From assembly GCA_963281155.1 (NCBI GenBank), contig CAUJLY010000004.1, forward strand, positions 5,704,001 through 5,768,000: a stretch of DNA of 64,000 nt. Reading direction: 5' to 3'. A model generated the notes under the pieces. It worked only from the letters and a program-made list of their open reading frames with translations, did no database searches and was not told the DNA's origin. This document shows, piece by piece, positions 1 to 11,222 of the stretch. Made by a program: the position numbers and the translations under genes. Position 1 is the stretch's first letter; each line of letters begins with the position of its first letter. Source of the DNA: Rhabditophanes sp. KR3021. Its lineage: Eukaryota; Nematoda; Chromadorea; Rhabditida; Alloionematidae.

Positions 1-220
1 GCTCAAGATAAGTGGGATATGTGGTAGTTTGCCATGTTTTTGGACAAACGGTGTTTGATAATTGAAGTGGTCTTTTAACTAATAAAGTGATAATAAAATA
101 AGTGTGCGTTTTATCCATTTTTTAAACCAATAGATATGCCGATTTGTGACAATCACAGTCTTTATGAAACAGCTTGTGTCAATGACATATTTTTGTCACA
201 AATAATTTTGCTATCTTCAG

Positions 221-731
221 AGCTGTTGGCTAATATTGGGAGAAATTGCAAGAAGATTTGCAGATTTCGCTGTTATTCCTCTTAATGTGACAACTCTTGT
301 GGAATCTTTCTTGAAAGAATATTTGCCCGAGTTGGAGAAACAACTAGGAGCTCTTAGACAACTAAACAATGCTAGGAGCATAGTTGAAGAACAATTCAAT
401 AATTTGCATTTGGGAGCTAAAGTAAGTCATATCTCATATAAATGATTTTACTTTTAGAATCTCATAAAAGAATGAAATATGTACTTAAAAAGTTTGAAGA
501 AAATCCACATAGCACACGTCGTCTTAATTCAGTTAACAACCGTTTAGTTTCTATAGAAGGATGTTTATTAATCCAAAAAGCATTCCCAGTAAAGATACTG
601 GCAAACATATTCTTTTTTCAATTAGTCCAAACGATAACTATTTGGCAAGAGTAATAAGTACCGTTTATAATTTGATTACAAAATTGCACGAAGCTCGTGA
701 TCGAGAAGTTATCACAAGTTTAGAAAGATAA
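221..731 (+). pseudogene. 3' end of a glutamate carboxypeptidase (NAALADase/GCP2-like) gene, frame-disrupted
   Basis: The exon from about 221 to 421 reads as the linker and helical part of an M28-family glutamate carboxypeptidase, with the motif GEIARRFADFAVIPLNVTT. After a short intron (acceptor at 457) the reading continues with the transferrin-receptor-like dimerization domain (NNRLVSIEG) and ends in a different frame with GKHILFSISPNDNYLARV, stopping at 729-731. Family members are type II membrane or secreted zinc peptidases that cleave C-terminal glutamate from peptides such as folate polyglutamate or NAAG. The catalytic metal-binding part lies outside the window. Two frame problems are visible. 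The best donor (422, GTAAGT) does not keep the downstream frame open, while a weak GT at 426 does. A one-base shift is needed near 565-575, in a T-rich stretch. It is either a decaying copy or a locus with sequencing errors. The family call is fairly sure; the status is not. Confidence 0.55.
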
Positions 732-1052
732 TTGGCTTAACAGATTTCAATTGATTATTATTCTGTGAACTGTTATTCGAGTACTTGTGGGAAATAATAC
801 GATAACTCTAAATAAATACATTTCTTCCATTTTGAAGAATAAATTACATTTATCCATTTTTCTTCTTTAACTTGTGTCATTATATTTAAATACATTAACA
901 CAATGCATGGCAATATAGTATAGCATATATCACGTTTATGTTAAAAAGCACTACATTTTGTTCCAATTTGGGTTTCGCCACGACTGTTCAAAAGTAGAGC
1001 GACTAAATTAGTAGCATACAAGTGGTTTAGTCATCAAATATTTGACGATAAG
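732..1052. other. intergenic, AT-rich
   Basis: No coding sequence recognised. An AATAAA-like poly(A) signal lies near 810, downstream of the carboxypeptidase fragment. The rest is the presumed upstream region of MSH2. Confidence 0.5.
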
Positions 1053-4000
1053 ATGTCTGAACCTAAGGATAACGATGAATTACTTAGAATTATCAATCTG
1101 AAAAAGGATAAAAAGTACGCAAACACAATTTGTATCTTCGAGACTAAGGTAAGTTAAGGAAATTGGCACTAATGTTAGTTTCTTATAGGATAGTTATGTT
1201 GTGTATGAAGAAGATACTGAAACTATCGCTAAGTACATCTTTGGAAATGATATCAGAAGGGGGACTTTTGTAATAGGTATCTTTGATATATTTAAAATAA
1301 TAACCAAGTGCATTTAGATGGCAAGAGTTACCTAAGACTATACTTCAATCAAAATTTGTATGAGAAAGTTGTAAAGGACACACTTCTTAAGTTGCAAATG
1401 AACTTGGTCCAATTTCACTTAGTTAGTAAGAAATGGGAGGTTAAGTTTAAAGGAACTCCTCATGAACCAAAGGACTTTGAGGATGTTCTAGGTGATTGCG
1501 CCAACTTTAACCAGCAGAGAAATGCTGTAGCCATCAAGTTCACTGTTGACGGAAAGATTGCCACTAATGTGGAAGTTGCCTTTGTCAATGACTATGACTA
1601 CCTTGTGTCGTGCTTCAAAATCCCATATGACACAACTTTTAATGGATTAGAGAATGCTTTAGTGGCAATGGCTGCCAAAGAAGCAGTTGTTTATCATGGA
1701 GACTCCAAAGCAAATCAAGATTCCTATCGTAAACTGGAAGCATTGCTCAAGAAAATGCAACTCAAATATAAATTGGTTGATGAGGAAAGAAGTTTGAAAT
1801 TTAGTGAGGACGAAAGATTTTCTGCAGTTTTCGTTGATGTAAATTGTCTGAAGGAGCTGTCCTTAGCAAGTTCACGAAACCTCTACCAATTACTGGATGA
1901 AATGAACTTGCTGAATAGTGGGGAAATCGGAGACGGTTTTACGTACAAAGAATACAACCTCCATAATTATATTTCCCTGAACTCTGCTGCAGTGGAAGCT
2001 TTGGAACTATTCCATATTTCTGGGGCTACTTATGACACCGACAATTCAAAAGGAACATTGATGTCAATGATGAACAAATGCAGCTCAACAGGTGGTAAAA
2101 GAATGCTCGAAGAATGGATTAGGAGACCTTTAATTAATGCCAGTGAAATTAATGAAAGACTTGACGTGGTTGAGGCTTTCGTAAATAATGATGTGGCCTT
2201 AAGAATGTTGAGCACAAATCATTTGAAGAAACTGCCAGATTTGACATCTATTACGAGAAGAGTAATGCTAAAAAAGGCTTTCTTGAAGGATGCTGTTAAC
2301 GTGTACGGAGTTGTTTTTGCTATCGGAAAATATAGAGATCTGCTTGATAAGATGGACTTTAATAAAAACTCTAACTGCGAAAGGACAATAAAACGACGTT
2401 TTACTGACAAATTCGATGAATTTGGAAGTCAATTAAACAATTTCACAGACAAAATCAAGAGAGCTTTTGACTTCGAACGTCTTAGAGATAAGAATGAATA
2501 TCGTCTTCGATATGAAACTGATGCCGAAATGCAGCAGTATGGTAATGAAATGGATGAATGTGAAGCAAAAGCAAAAGAAATTCAAAGGGAAGTTCACAAA
2601 AGTCTCTCCAAAAAAGAAGGATTTAAGAAGGAGGATTCTATTAAACTCCAAATAAATCAAGACAATGAATTTTTCCTAAAATGCAAATCCGATGAACATG
2701 CAGTCATAAAGGACAAAAAGGAAATGACTATTCTTTCAAATACCAAAGGTGGTGGCTGCCAATTTACAAATGGCAAATTATCTGCTATAAGTGAAATGTA
2801 CACCGAACGTATCAAAATGTTCAAGCAAGTTGAGGAGGCTTACATTGTTAAGATACTTGAACTACTTTACAGCAATAAAGAGCATGTTAGAAACTTGTTG
2901 GAGGTTCTGAACGAGCTTGATGTTTTTATATCCTTTGCTGAGTTTTCGACTAATTTCGGCAGTGAATATGTTCGCCCTGTCATCTTGGAAAATAATGAAA
3001 CAGATAGACGCACTTTAGAGATGAAGAAAGTAAGACATGCGGTTGTGGAGAGGAATAATCAAATAAACTATGTCAGCAATGATGTTTTGTTGTCAACTGA
3101 AGAAGGAAAGCCGACGTTTTGTTTGATCACTGGTCCAAATATGGGAGGCAAGAGCACATACTTAAGATCTATTGCCCTTTCAGTTATACTTGGTCAAATT
3201 GGATGCTTTGTACCCTGTGAAAGTGCCAGATGGCATATCTTTGATGGGATTTATACAAGAATTGGCTCCAGAGATTATCAAGGTAATAAAAAAGCTTAAA
3301 ATACAATAATTAATAGCTACGGAAGTCTAAAAGAATTACTCATCGACTTCACATTGTACACTTTTTCTTAGAAAAACACGATTGTTAGCATCTAAAAAGT
3401 CTTGAAATATTAGCTTAGCGATATCGTCGTTCTTTCAGGGAACAATTACCAACTCATTTCCGACTAACAAAAATGACAACTTTTCAACTACCTTTCCCAA
3501 GTCATTAATATTATTCTTAAAAGTTGCCCATAATGTCTTTCTTTCATTTTCTGCTCTTTCAGGAGCAATTTTAAGTTTTGCAAAAAGACCTTCATACATT
3601 TCATTCTCTTTCGATTTTGTTATAGCAAAAGTCCGATAGAGTGTGCCATCATAACCAGTTTTTGCAGAATTGTACTGTTTAGCAGAAAAAATGTCTGGAG
3701 GTGGCATATCATTGACTTCAGGCAAAGGCGCTGGATCTACAATTACTCCTTTATCGTTGCTAGGAGCAATTGGTTGTTTCTCTAAATTTTAATTATTAAT
3801 AGATAATTTAATAGTTTTTAACTTACCTACTTCTATCAAGTCGTCTTTACTGTCATCAACTTTTGCATTACCAAGATTTGAATTATCTAAAAGGAAATAA
3901 TAAATAAGTTAATAGAGATTTTAAGTCATACCTGTTTCGAAAAAAGCTTACTTCTGCCAAGAGTGCGACTCCTTTCAGTCTTGGAAATCTTACAACTTAG

Positions 4001-4598
4001 TTTTTCTTCCAAACTAGCTCGTCTTGCTAAATCATTGCTCAACACACGGGCAGTTTCGGCATCTCTTTTCCTAGATTTATCAGCCATTGAGATAAAACAA
4101 ACACTACAGTCACCGTAGTTTGAGCAGTTATTAAAAAATTTAAAAGTTTATTTTTATTTCAATTACTAATAAAATTGTTAAGAAAGAGGCATTTCCACCT
4201 TTATGGATGAAATGTTGGATGCAAAAAATGTCATTTGTGGCTCTACTAAATTGTCCTTGTGTATTGTTGATGAATTAGGCAGAGGAACAAACAATTTCGA
4301 TGGTTGTGGAATAGCATACGCTATTGCTGAAAACCTCATAGAAAAGAAGTGCTTTTGTTTGTATGCTACTCACTATTCAGAACTTGCTATTCTCAAGGAA
4401 GAACATCCCGTTCAGGTTGAATGCAAAAAAGCAGCTTGTACTTTGACAGACGACAAACGAATCATTCTACTTTACACATTTATTAATGGAGTATCAGAAC
4501 GCTCATTTGGACTCGAAATTGCCCATGCTCTCAATTTGCCTGCAGATTTTATGGAATCAGCTCATCAATTTTATGATAACTTCGGGCATAACAATTAA
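1053..4598 (+). CDS. MSH2: DNA mismatch repair protein MSH2
   Basis: Exons 1053-1148, 1189-1276, 1318-3282 and 4183-4598 join in frame to about 854 residues, the usual MSH2 length. MSH2 pairs with MSH6 in the nucleus to recognise base mismatches and small loops and uses ATP to recruit MutL homologues. The start gives an MSH2-like N-terminus, followed by connector, lever (residues about 250-560) and ATPase domains. Walker A reads TGPNMGGKSTYLR, the signature ends STFMDEM, Walker B is CIVDELGRGTNNFDG, and the H-loop is ATHYSELA. Codons are completed across the introns (G|AT at 1276/1318, G|AA at 3282/4183), which supports the joins. The C-terminus after the ATPase is short (stop at 4596-4598), so the usual MSH2 C-terminal helical tail may be reduced. 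The 900-nt third intron contains a separate antisense gene. Confidence 0.93.
3435..4087 (-). CDS. hypothetical protein nested antisense in the MSH2 intron
   Basis: A complete three-exon gene on the minus strand: complement(join(3435..3781,3827..3886,3952..4087)), 180 residues, start ATG at 4087, stop at 3435. The joins keep frame only with the GTAAGC donor at 3951 and GTAAGT at 3826. The N-terminus is charged (MADKSRKRDAETARVLSND) and probably helical. A low-complexity acidic/proline linker follows (about residues 45-85). The C-terminal ~95 residues look folded, with DGTLYRTFAI, a conserved W, and LSFLLVGNE near the end. There is no signal peptide or membrane segment. I do not recognise the family. 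A decayed paralogue with the same intron pattern sits at 12475-13138 inside the ALKBH7 intron. Open frames across three exons and clean splice sites argue that this copy is functional. Confidence 0.7.
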
Positions 4599-5209
4599 TT
4601 TTTACTATTTATGTTCGCAAAATATTTTCACATATTATTTTGATATATTTCCTTGAAACAATTACGCTTCCATATTTTAAACAAATATGTGTGTCCATAT
4701 ATTTCTTTTAAACAATTGTACTCATATATTTTTTTAATTTCAAATAAATTTTGGGGTTATAAGAGGTAGACAAATGTGCAAAATATGCTAATTTATTTGA
4801 AGAATGGAGAGGCAAAGTTATTTTTAAGCAAACTCTTTGACTTCCTTCCTCTCCAACCGTTGTGAGCCATACACTTTGGAATAAAGTGCATTCCATCTAT
4901 ACGTCAATTTGCTTTTTATTAATTTGTACAGCTCCAATCTAGTCGAATTACATCTCTTTCCATTTTATTATGACTATATTTACTTTAAAAAATGTAATTT
5001 ATTTTTACTTATTTTATTAAGTTACCATTTTTTGTTTGGTATATTTCAATTTTTTAACACTAAAATTATTCAATCATCGATGTCAGTATGCGTTACTCCT
5101 TTTTTTCGAAGTCAGTTGCTGAGTGTTCGACACCCATCTCCAGACACATTTTGATTTTTCTAATTTTTTATTTACTTATAGATTACTTTGAACTCTGTAA
5201 TTAAAGAAG
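4599..5209. other. intergenic between MSH2 and BRF1
   Basis: AT-rich. Short open frames here have no recognisable domains and are not credible genes. A TTACTTATAG sequence ending about 5181, some 28 nt before the BRF1 ATG, could be a trans-splice acceptor, but this is speculative. Confidence 0.4.
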
Positions 5210-6841
5210 ATGGTTCGAACGTGTAAATTCTGTGGGTCTTCAGAAATTGATGAAGATGTGTCACGTGGTGACTCTACTTGCATGAATTGTGGAACTGTTT
5301 TGGAGGAGTCCACAATTGTTTCCGATGTTCAATTTCAAGAAAGAGCTGGCGTTAGTTCAATGGTGGGGCAGTTTGTCAGTAGAGATAGAGCTCAACCCAA
5401 TTCACTGTCTGGCATTCATGGAATTGGAAATCAAGAATCCAGAGAACAAACTTATCTTAGAGGAAAAAAGTTGATAGAAGAAATTGCTTCTCAGTTGCGA
5501 ATTAACCAAATACATATGGATACTGCTTTCAACTTTTTCAAAATGTGCGTTAATAGAAATTTCACCAGGGGACGTGTCAGGTCTCATGTCGTCGCTTCCT
5601 GCTTGTATATGACTTGTCGCCTCGATAACACCGCTCATTTGCTGCTGGATTTTTCGGATGTAACACAAGTAAACGTGTTTGATTTGGGAAGAACGCTGAA
5701 TTTTTTGACCCGTTCGCTGCATATCAACTTGCCTGTTACTGATCCTTGTCTCTATATACTCAGATTTGCAGTTTTATTAGAATTTGGTGATAAGCAAAAG
5801 GAAGTTGTGTCACTGGCTACTAGAATTGTACAAAGAATGAAATTAGATTGGATTGACACCGGAAGGAGACCAACCGGGCTGTGCGGAGCTGCTCTGCTAT
5901 TGTCAGCTCGTTCTTACAATTTCAACAGATCAGTAAACGATGTCGTCCGTGTAGTACATGTTTCAGAATCGGTTGTACGTAAAAGGCTTGAAGAATTTTC
6001 AAATACTCCTTCGAGTCAGCTTACCATCGAAAAGTTTACCTCTGTTAACCTGGAAGAATGTGAGGATCCACCGGCATATTCAAAATCAAATCAACGTAAA
6101 TTAGTGGAACAACGTGTAAAGGAAGAAAATTTTATCAAACAAATTCAACCTCAAATAGCCAAAATAGAAAGAGAAGTCACAGGAGCACTTGAAAAAAAGT
6201 GCAAAGAAACATTCAAAAGAAGCAAATTTGCCAAAGAATTGTCTGGCCTTGGATTAGGACTTGGTGCAGAGGAGGATGTAGCTAATACAATTGTAAATGA
6301 TGAAATTGTAGATCTTGCCTTTGATGTTGCAAACTCAGTGGAAACGAAAAGAAGCTGTAAGAAAGAGGAGGAATTAAGTATTTACGAGAGAAATAGACCT
6401 ACTCTCGCTCATATGGGTATTGGAAGACCACAATTCAAGAAGCCCAAGGTGCAATTTGCGGAGTCAATTCCAGAAGACGAGGACCATCGGTGGGAGGAAG
6501 AAGTTGAGGATACTTTGAGTGATATTGATGAGGATGAAATAGATTGTTATATTCTGGCGCCAAGTGAAGCCAAACTTAAAGAAAGGTTGTGGCTGAAAGC
6601 AAATTCTCATCATTTAGAAGAGATGGATAGACGTGCCAAATTAAAAAGAGAAATGGAAGAAAAAGAAGCCGAAGGAAGGCCGGAGAAGAAGAAACGTAAG
6701 GCCCCTCGTCGCCGTGAGAAGATTGAGGCGGGCTCAGCTACTGAAGCCATGCAAATGGTTATTCAGGAAAAAAAATTATCCAAAAAAATCAACTATGACG
6801 TATTAAAGGAAATTGGAATCTTTGAAGATGAAGTTGTCTAA
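5210..6841 (+). CDS. BRF1: transcription factor IIIB subunit BRF1
   Basis: Single-exon gene of 543 codons. BRF1 is the TFIIB-like subunit of TFIIIB that, with TBP and BDP1, positions RNA polymerase III at tRNA, 5S and related promoters. A zinc ribbon is formed by C5, C8, C24 and C27. Two cyclin folds follow (about residues 85-170 and 180-270; motifs GRVRSHVVASCLYMTCR and GLCGAALLLSAR). After a charged linker comes the BRF1 homology block that binds TBP (about 430-475, EDEDHRWEEEVEDTLSDIDE), then a basic KKKRKAPRRREK segment that is probably nuclear-localising. The protein is shorter than vertebrate BRF1 mainly in the C-terminal tail. The lack of introns in a gene this long is unusual among its multi-exon neighbours. 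It is convergent with the minus-strand transporter, with only about 150 nt between the stops. Confidence 0.95.
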   Translation: MVRTCKFCGSSEIDEDVSRGDSTCMNCGTVLEESTIVSDVQFQERAGVSSMVGQFVSRDRAQPNSLSGIHGIGNQESREQTYLRGKKLIEEIASQLRINQIHMDTAFNFFKMCVNRNFTRGRVRSHVVASCLYMTCRLDNTAHLLLDFSDVTQVNVFDLGRTLNFLTRSLHINLPVTDPCLYILRFAVLLEFGDKQKEVVSLATRIVQRMKLDWIDTGRRPTGLCGAALLLSARSYNFNRSVNDVVRVVHVSESVVRKRLEEFSNTPSSQLTIEKFTSVNLEECEDPPAYSKSNQRKLVEQRVKEENFIKQIQPQIAKIEREVTGALEKKCKETFKRSKFAKELSGLGLGLGAEEDVANTIVNDEIVDLAFDVANSVETKRSCKKEEELSIYERNRPTLAHMGIGRPQFKKPKVQFAESIPEDEDHRWEEEVEDTLSDIDEDEIDCYILAPSEAKLKERLWLKANSHHLEEMDRRAKLKREMEEKEAEGRPEKKKRKAPRRREKIEAGSATEAMQMVIQEKKLSKKINYDVLKEIGIFEDEVV

Positions 6842-6994
6842 ATCAGAATATCTTCATATACCACGCATAGTTACCGCGGATAGGATTGGATTATTTCTAC
6901 TAAGTTGTTATTATCTTTTATTGTTAACTTTATTTGCTATATTAATAAATGCTTTTTTTTACTAAATTCCCTGATATCGTATTTTTACATTAAG

Positions 6995-8651
6995 TTAATC
7001 AGCAAGCATCTTTTCAGATTCTTTTTCACTCATTTCAATATCTTTTTTCTTTTTGTTTCCAAAAATACATTCTTCCTTTGATGGCATCTTTTCATTTAAT
7101 GGTTTTCCTTTTGTTTCAGGAATTGTGAAGAAAAATGAGATAGTTGTTATAAATGTTAGGGAAGCTAATAACAAATACGGTATGCTGTCCCCGATTGATG
7201 ACAAATAGAATAAATACGCAGAAAGAATTCCGCCAATTCTGCTACTGACTTGTACGACTGAATATCCCATGTTTCTTATTGCAGTAGGATAGAGTTCTGA
7301 AGATAATACAGCCCCGCTTGCATATAGTTGAGCCGTAAAGCACACAATTCCAATTTGCAATACTCTTACAAGCATTTCAACATTTTTGATAATACCTAAA
7401 GTTAGCAAAGAATATATGCATTGAAATACAAAAGTTACCTATGATATGGAAAAGAGCAATAATCAGGAAACTTAAAGTTATACAGGAAAGGAACGTAATT
7501 AATATGACTCGCCTTCCAAGCCATTTAAAATTAATATCCGCAGTAGCAATAATTAGGTTCAGAACATATCGAGAACCCGCAATTAATCCCATGTTTACAT
7601 AAACTGATCCGCTTAATGATTCCATGTTGAACATTATGCCGTATTTTGAGATTGACGCAATAAAGAAAATAAAGCACAGTGTGAATGAAATTCCAACATA
7701 CCCCCACGAGTAAAATAGGTGGTAAAATGAATATTTTTTGTTTGCACTTGTAGAATTTGATGTGACTTGCAGATGTTCTTCTTCAATTAACCCATCTAAC
7801 TCAGCTTCCTCAATTTTGATTCTGTTGATACGTAAAATTTTACTGATTTCCTTTTTAGCCTCAACGAGTCTACCCTTTTGTATTAAAAATCTAGGTGATT
7901 CACAAGCATAATAACATAGCAAAATAGGAACAATTGATATTAACGAGGTTACTCTTGCCAAATCAATCCAGTTTCCCGTGAAATAAGTTATGAATGTGAA
8001 TAAAATTCCATTCGAAGCCCAAGAAATACAATTTGTGATTAAAATCTTATCATTTTTCGGTATGCATTCAAGCAAGAAAACGCTTATAATAACAATTGAC
8101 ATTCCATTAAATAAGCCAACAAGAGTTCTATAGATTGTTAACTCTAATAATTCGGATGATAATGAAGATATAGCTGTGAATATGCCACAACAAATAAGTG
8201 CAATTAATAATATTCTTCTTCTTCCATATTTATCACTCAGAATTCCCCCTAATCCACTTCCAAAAATTACACCCCCCATTATTACAGCCAAAGACGTTTT
8301 GACTTTTATAAGATCTTCACATAAATAATTCCATTGTATATTTATTGAATAAAAATCTGCAATAGCAACGGGTTTGCAATCATTACTCAATGAAATATTC
8401 TTAATGTTTGAACATATTTGCTTTTGATCCCAACCTAATTCAACAAAATTTGTATTGCCACAGTGAGTAATTTTTGCTGACAGGTATGCAAACGAAGGGA
8501 AAAACATATTTGACAATTGAAACAATATAGTAAACTGAAATAGAGCACAGAATATAATTGTATATCTCCCTCTATTGAAAATATCGTCAAACTTCATTTT
8601 AGGCTTAGTTAATTTGTCTGCAAAGACATCATCATTGTTTTTTTCAGACAT
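6995..8651 (-). CDS. organic cation/carnitine-type MFS transporter, copy 1
   Basis: complement(join(6995..7395,7439..8651)), 537 residues; the 43-nt intron splits a Gly codon after FHII. Solute carrier 22 (OCT/OCTN) family: 12 transmembrane helices, a large loop after TM1 with conserved cysteines (ITHCG, KQICSN), and the MFS signature GGILSDKYGRRRI after TM2. NWIDLAR and CESPRFLIQKGR occupy the usual positions before and after TM6. SSELYPTAIRNMGYS lies near TM11, and KGKPLNEKMP is the family's cytosolic tail motif. Such proteins import organic cations, carnitine or related solutes across plasma or organelle membranes; the substrate cannot be read from sequence. It is a close paralogue of the gene at 52714-54405, which is on the opposite strand and has one extra intron. 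Confidence 0.9.
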
Positions 8652-8750
8652 AATATTAGAAATATACTATAAGGTTATGTTGATAAAAACAAACAATAGG
8701 AATGATTATGTAAGAAAAGACTTGACATTTGTTCCTATACATCTACTTAT

Positions 8751-8793
8751 CTTTAAAGGTTGGCTGTAATTCCTAATTAACTAGTTCTTTAAC
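8751..8793 (-). promoter_or_regulatory. upstream block shared by both cation transporter copies
   Basis: Read on the minus strand, this block starts AAAGAACTAGTTAAT and ends TTACAGCCAACCTTTAAAG. The same two halves, with the spacer changed by only a few bases, occur at 52591-52627 on the plus strand upstream of copy 2. In both cases it lies about 85-140 nt before the ATG, in the sense orientation. The surrounding upstream sequence is not obviously alike. An AGATAAG GATA-type motif directly adjoins this copy. This is probably a conserved promoter or 5' UTR element from before the duplication; its function is unknown. Confidence 0.55.
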
Positions 8794-9552
8794 TTCAGTA
8801 AGTTTTGATCATTTAACAGATTTTGATTGATTTAAAACGTATATATTTTTGAGACTAAAGCACCTGTTTGGCAAACAAATGATTTCCTTAATTTATAGAA
8901 AACACAATTTCGAAGTTCAAGTAAATATTATATTTCGAACCATTTAAAAAGAGACGGAAATAATATACTCTCAATTACTACACCAAATGGATGTATCGAG
9001 ATCAAAGGATTATGAATACCTTTAACACCTATTCATCATTTAATTAACTATAATATATTATTGTATGAAGAATGTGCACAACTATGATATTGAATAACAA
9101 AGTCAGAGTGATTATCCATTTAGTTTGTGTCGTCTTTGTATCGCGAAAATATTTAATGCAATTAAAAAATTATAAACGATCCTATTAATAGCATTTGCAA
9201 TTGATATTAATTTTGTAGAAATCTTTTGTATTTTTTATTTACTTAACTTTTGGAAGTTTCGTAAAAGTTTATTCTTAATATGTTGGAAGCTGGTTAAATT
9301 TTTATAAATAAACAATACAATTTGATTTGCGACCATTAAAAGACATAACACAGGTAATATTTTTTGTTAAAATATTTATCTATCCTTACAAATCGACGTT
9401 TAAGCAGCTGGAAAAATATGTGATTGTAAGGAAATGCAAACCTGATACAAATTAGCACTTAACAAAGGCATCTGTACTTATTATGTGTAAAAATACTACA
9501 TTGAAGAAGTAAAATTCAAGTGTGTACTAATTCATCAAACAACACGTTAATC
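8794..9552. other. intergenic
   Basis: AT-rich and divergent between the minus-strand transporter and the small secreted gene. No coding region, RNA gene or clear repeat recognised. Confidence 0.4.
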
Positions 9553-9922
9553 ATGCAATTCTTGAAAGTAGCACTTTTACTTGCCAGTTTCTGTGTTTTA
9601 ACTGCAGATCTTCCTGTAGTTACTACGACCACAATGGGCTCAACTACTGTCGATCTAAATACTTGCGAAGACCCCGCATCAAACTGTGCTATAATAGCTT
9701 CATTATGTCTAAACCAAGTTATGCTGCTACCGTGTTAGCAAACTGTAGAAAGGTATTTATGATTTGAATCAAGGATTATTTTTACATTTTTAGGCTTGTT
9801 TTCAATGTAATTCTCCAGCCGGACCAAACCCAGATTGTGCAGATCTTGTAAGAAATTGCAATACTCCCACATGGACTCTACTTTATGAAACTAAATTCGA
9901 ATCCACATGCAAAAGATGTTGA
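9553..9922 (+). pseudogene. small secreted cysteine-rich (ShKT-like) gene with a frame break
   Basis: The ATG at 9553 begins a good signal peptide (hydrophobic core LKVALLLASFCVLTA), then a Thr-rich spacer and a cysteine array. The six-cysteine spacing across 9660-9815 resembles an ShKT domain, which is common in nematode secreted proteins. A second, cysteine-poor stretch follows to the stop at 9920-9922. The two exons (to 9752, and from 9794) have a canonical intron, and the second exon continues the frame used for the last codons of the first. That frame differs from the signal-peptide frame: a small indel is required around 9712-9720. As written, the signal-peptide frame stops at 9736-9738. 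This is either a sequencing error or a recent pseudogene. The domain name does not imply toxicity. Confidence 0.5.
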
Positions 9923-10416
9923 TTTAATATTATTTAAATATCACACTTTTATTAAAAAAGCAATTACCAAATGATTGCACAAAATTTGTTGAAATAACTT
10001 ACTTTGAACTGATTAGAAATATTTAAACCATTACTATTTTTCATTAAATACCTTTTTATAATTGTGGATACTTATTTAACTTCCCTCTCTAATACTAAGA
10101 AATAGGGCAATTTTTAATTTATTCAATTTAAAACCATAGTTTATTGGTTGTGTTTTAATGACTAGTTTTGCAACTGTTTAATATTATATAGTCGTAAGGG
10201 AATAATAACAATGTATTTATTTATATTTTAGGAGTACGTGAGAACAATCGTAGTGAATGAAAGATAATCTTTTGACGGATCAAACCTCAGAAGAGGCTGT
10301 CAAAATTAATCCGAGATATTAGACATTCAAAATTATGTATCGTGTTAAATCTTAATCAGATTGCCTATTTACAAGAGTAATGAATCGTAAATTCAATTTA
10401 GATATCTCAAGCAGAA
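9923..10416. other. intergenic
   Basis: Nothing recognised. Several stop-rich AT stretches. A TTTAG acceptor-like site just before 10417 might mark the 5' end of the next transcript. Confidence 0.35.
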
Positions 10417-10914
10417 ATGATATTCGTTCAAGATCAAAGTCATTGGAAAGTAGCAGCTTTAGTTTTTTTGAATATGGCTGGTCAGCTTCAAATAAATTCA
10501 ATTCGACTATTTTCTTCTAAATATACCGGGACTGGGATTCAAAAGTATTCCGAATTTCTAAAGGCCAAGCAAATAAGAATACAGCAAGCTAATAATGCTG
10601 AAAATCCTTTGAATTATACAATATTTGGAAATAAAAAACAGCCAAAGAAAGATGTATTCTTTTATTCAGATCGGTCATCTGGTACAGGATATTCTGATTA
10701 TTCTTCAACCATCCATCACGATAGACCTTATATTTGGCCTCCACTGAGGAAACTTTACAAGTGGAATTTTGCTTTTGCTGGTCTTGGAATGGCCATATGT
10801 ATATTTAATGCAGATTAGTAAGTTATGCTTTGCATCACATAAAACATATATTTTAGTGTGTTTGAAGCATTCAGAGATAATGGAGTTAAGTCAAAAGTTA
10901 TGGGAGCTAAATAA
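10417..10914 (+). CDS. small single-pass membrane protein, possibly mitochondrial
   Basis: Exons 10417-10817 and 10857-10914 join through a split Tyr codon (TA|T) to 152 residues. The N-terminal ~40 residues are hydrophobic/basic and lack acidic residues after position 6 (MAGQLQINSIRLFSS), like a mitochondrial presequence. The ATG at 10477 is an alternative start. The middle is polar with Tyr/Ser/Asp (about 80-110), followed by RPYIWPPLRKLYKW and one transmembrane helix (about FAFAGLGMAICIF), then a short polar tail ending in Lys. Size and topology resemble accessory inner-membrane subunits of respiratory complexes, but I recognise no specific family. It shares no operon-like spacing with its neighbours. 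Confidence 0.6.
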
Positions 10915-11222
10915 AACTTCAGATTACATAATAATTCACTGTCTACAGTTGATTTTATCAATTAGTTATATCAAATAAAAGATTTCATTTTATTCGTACT
11001 TCTTTCACTATCTGGATCAAATCTTTTATTACCAACAACATTAGTTATCATTATTTAAAAAATCAAATAAATTGGAAGTACATTCAATAAGAAGTTTTTT
11101 CGTGATGATTATCACCAAGTGCTTTACTTTTTAATTAGTTCACACCTATAAAATGAGTCGATTGGTATTTTTTACGTAAATTTTTTTCAATCATTTTACT
11201 AAACGAGTCATTGCTCGGCCGC

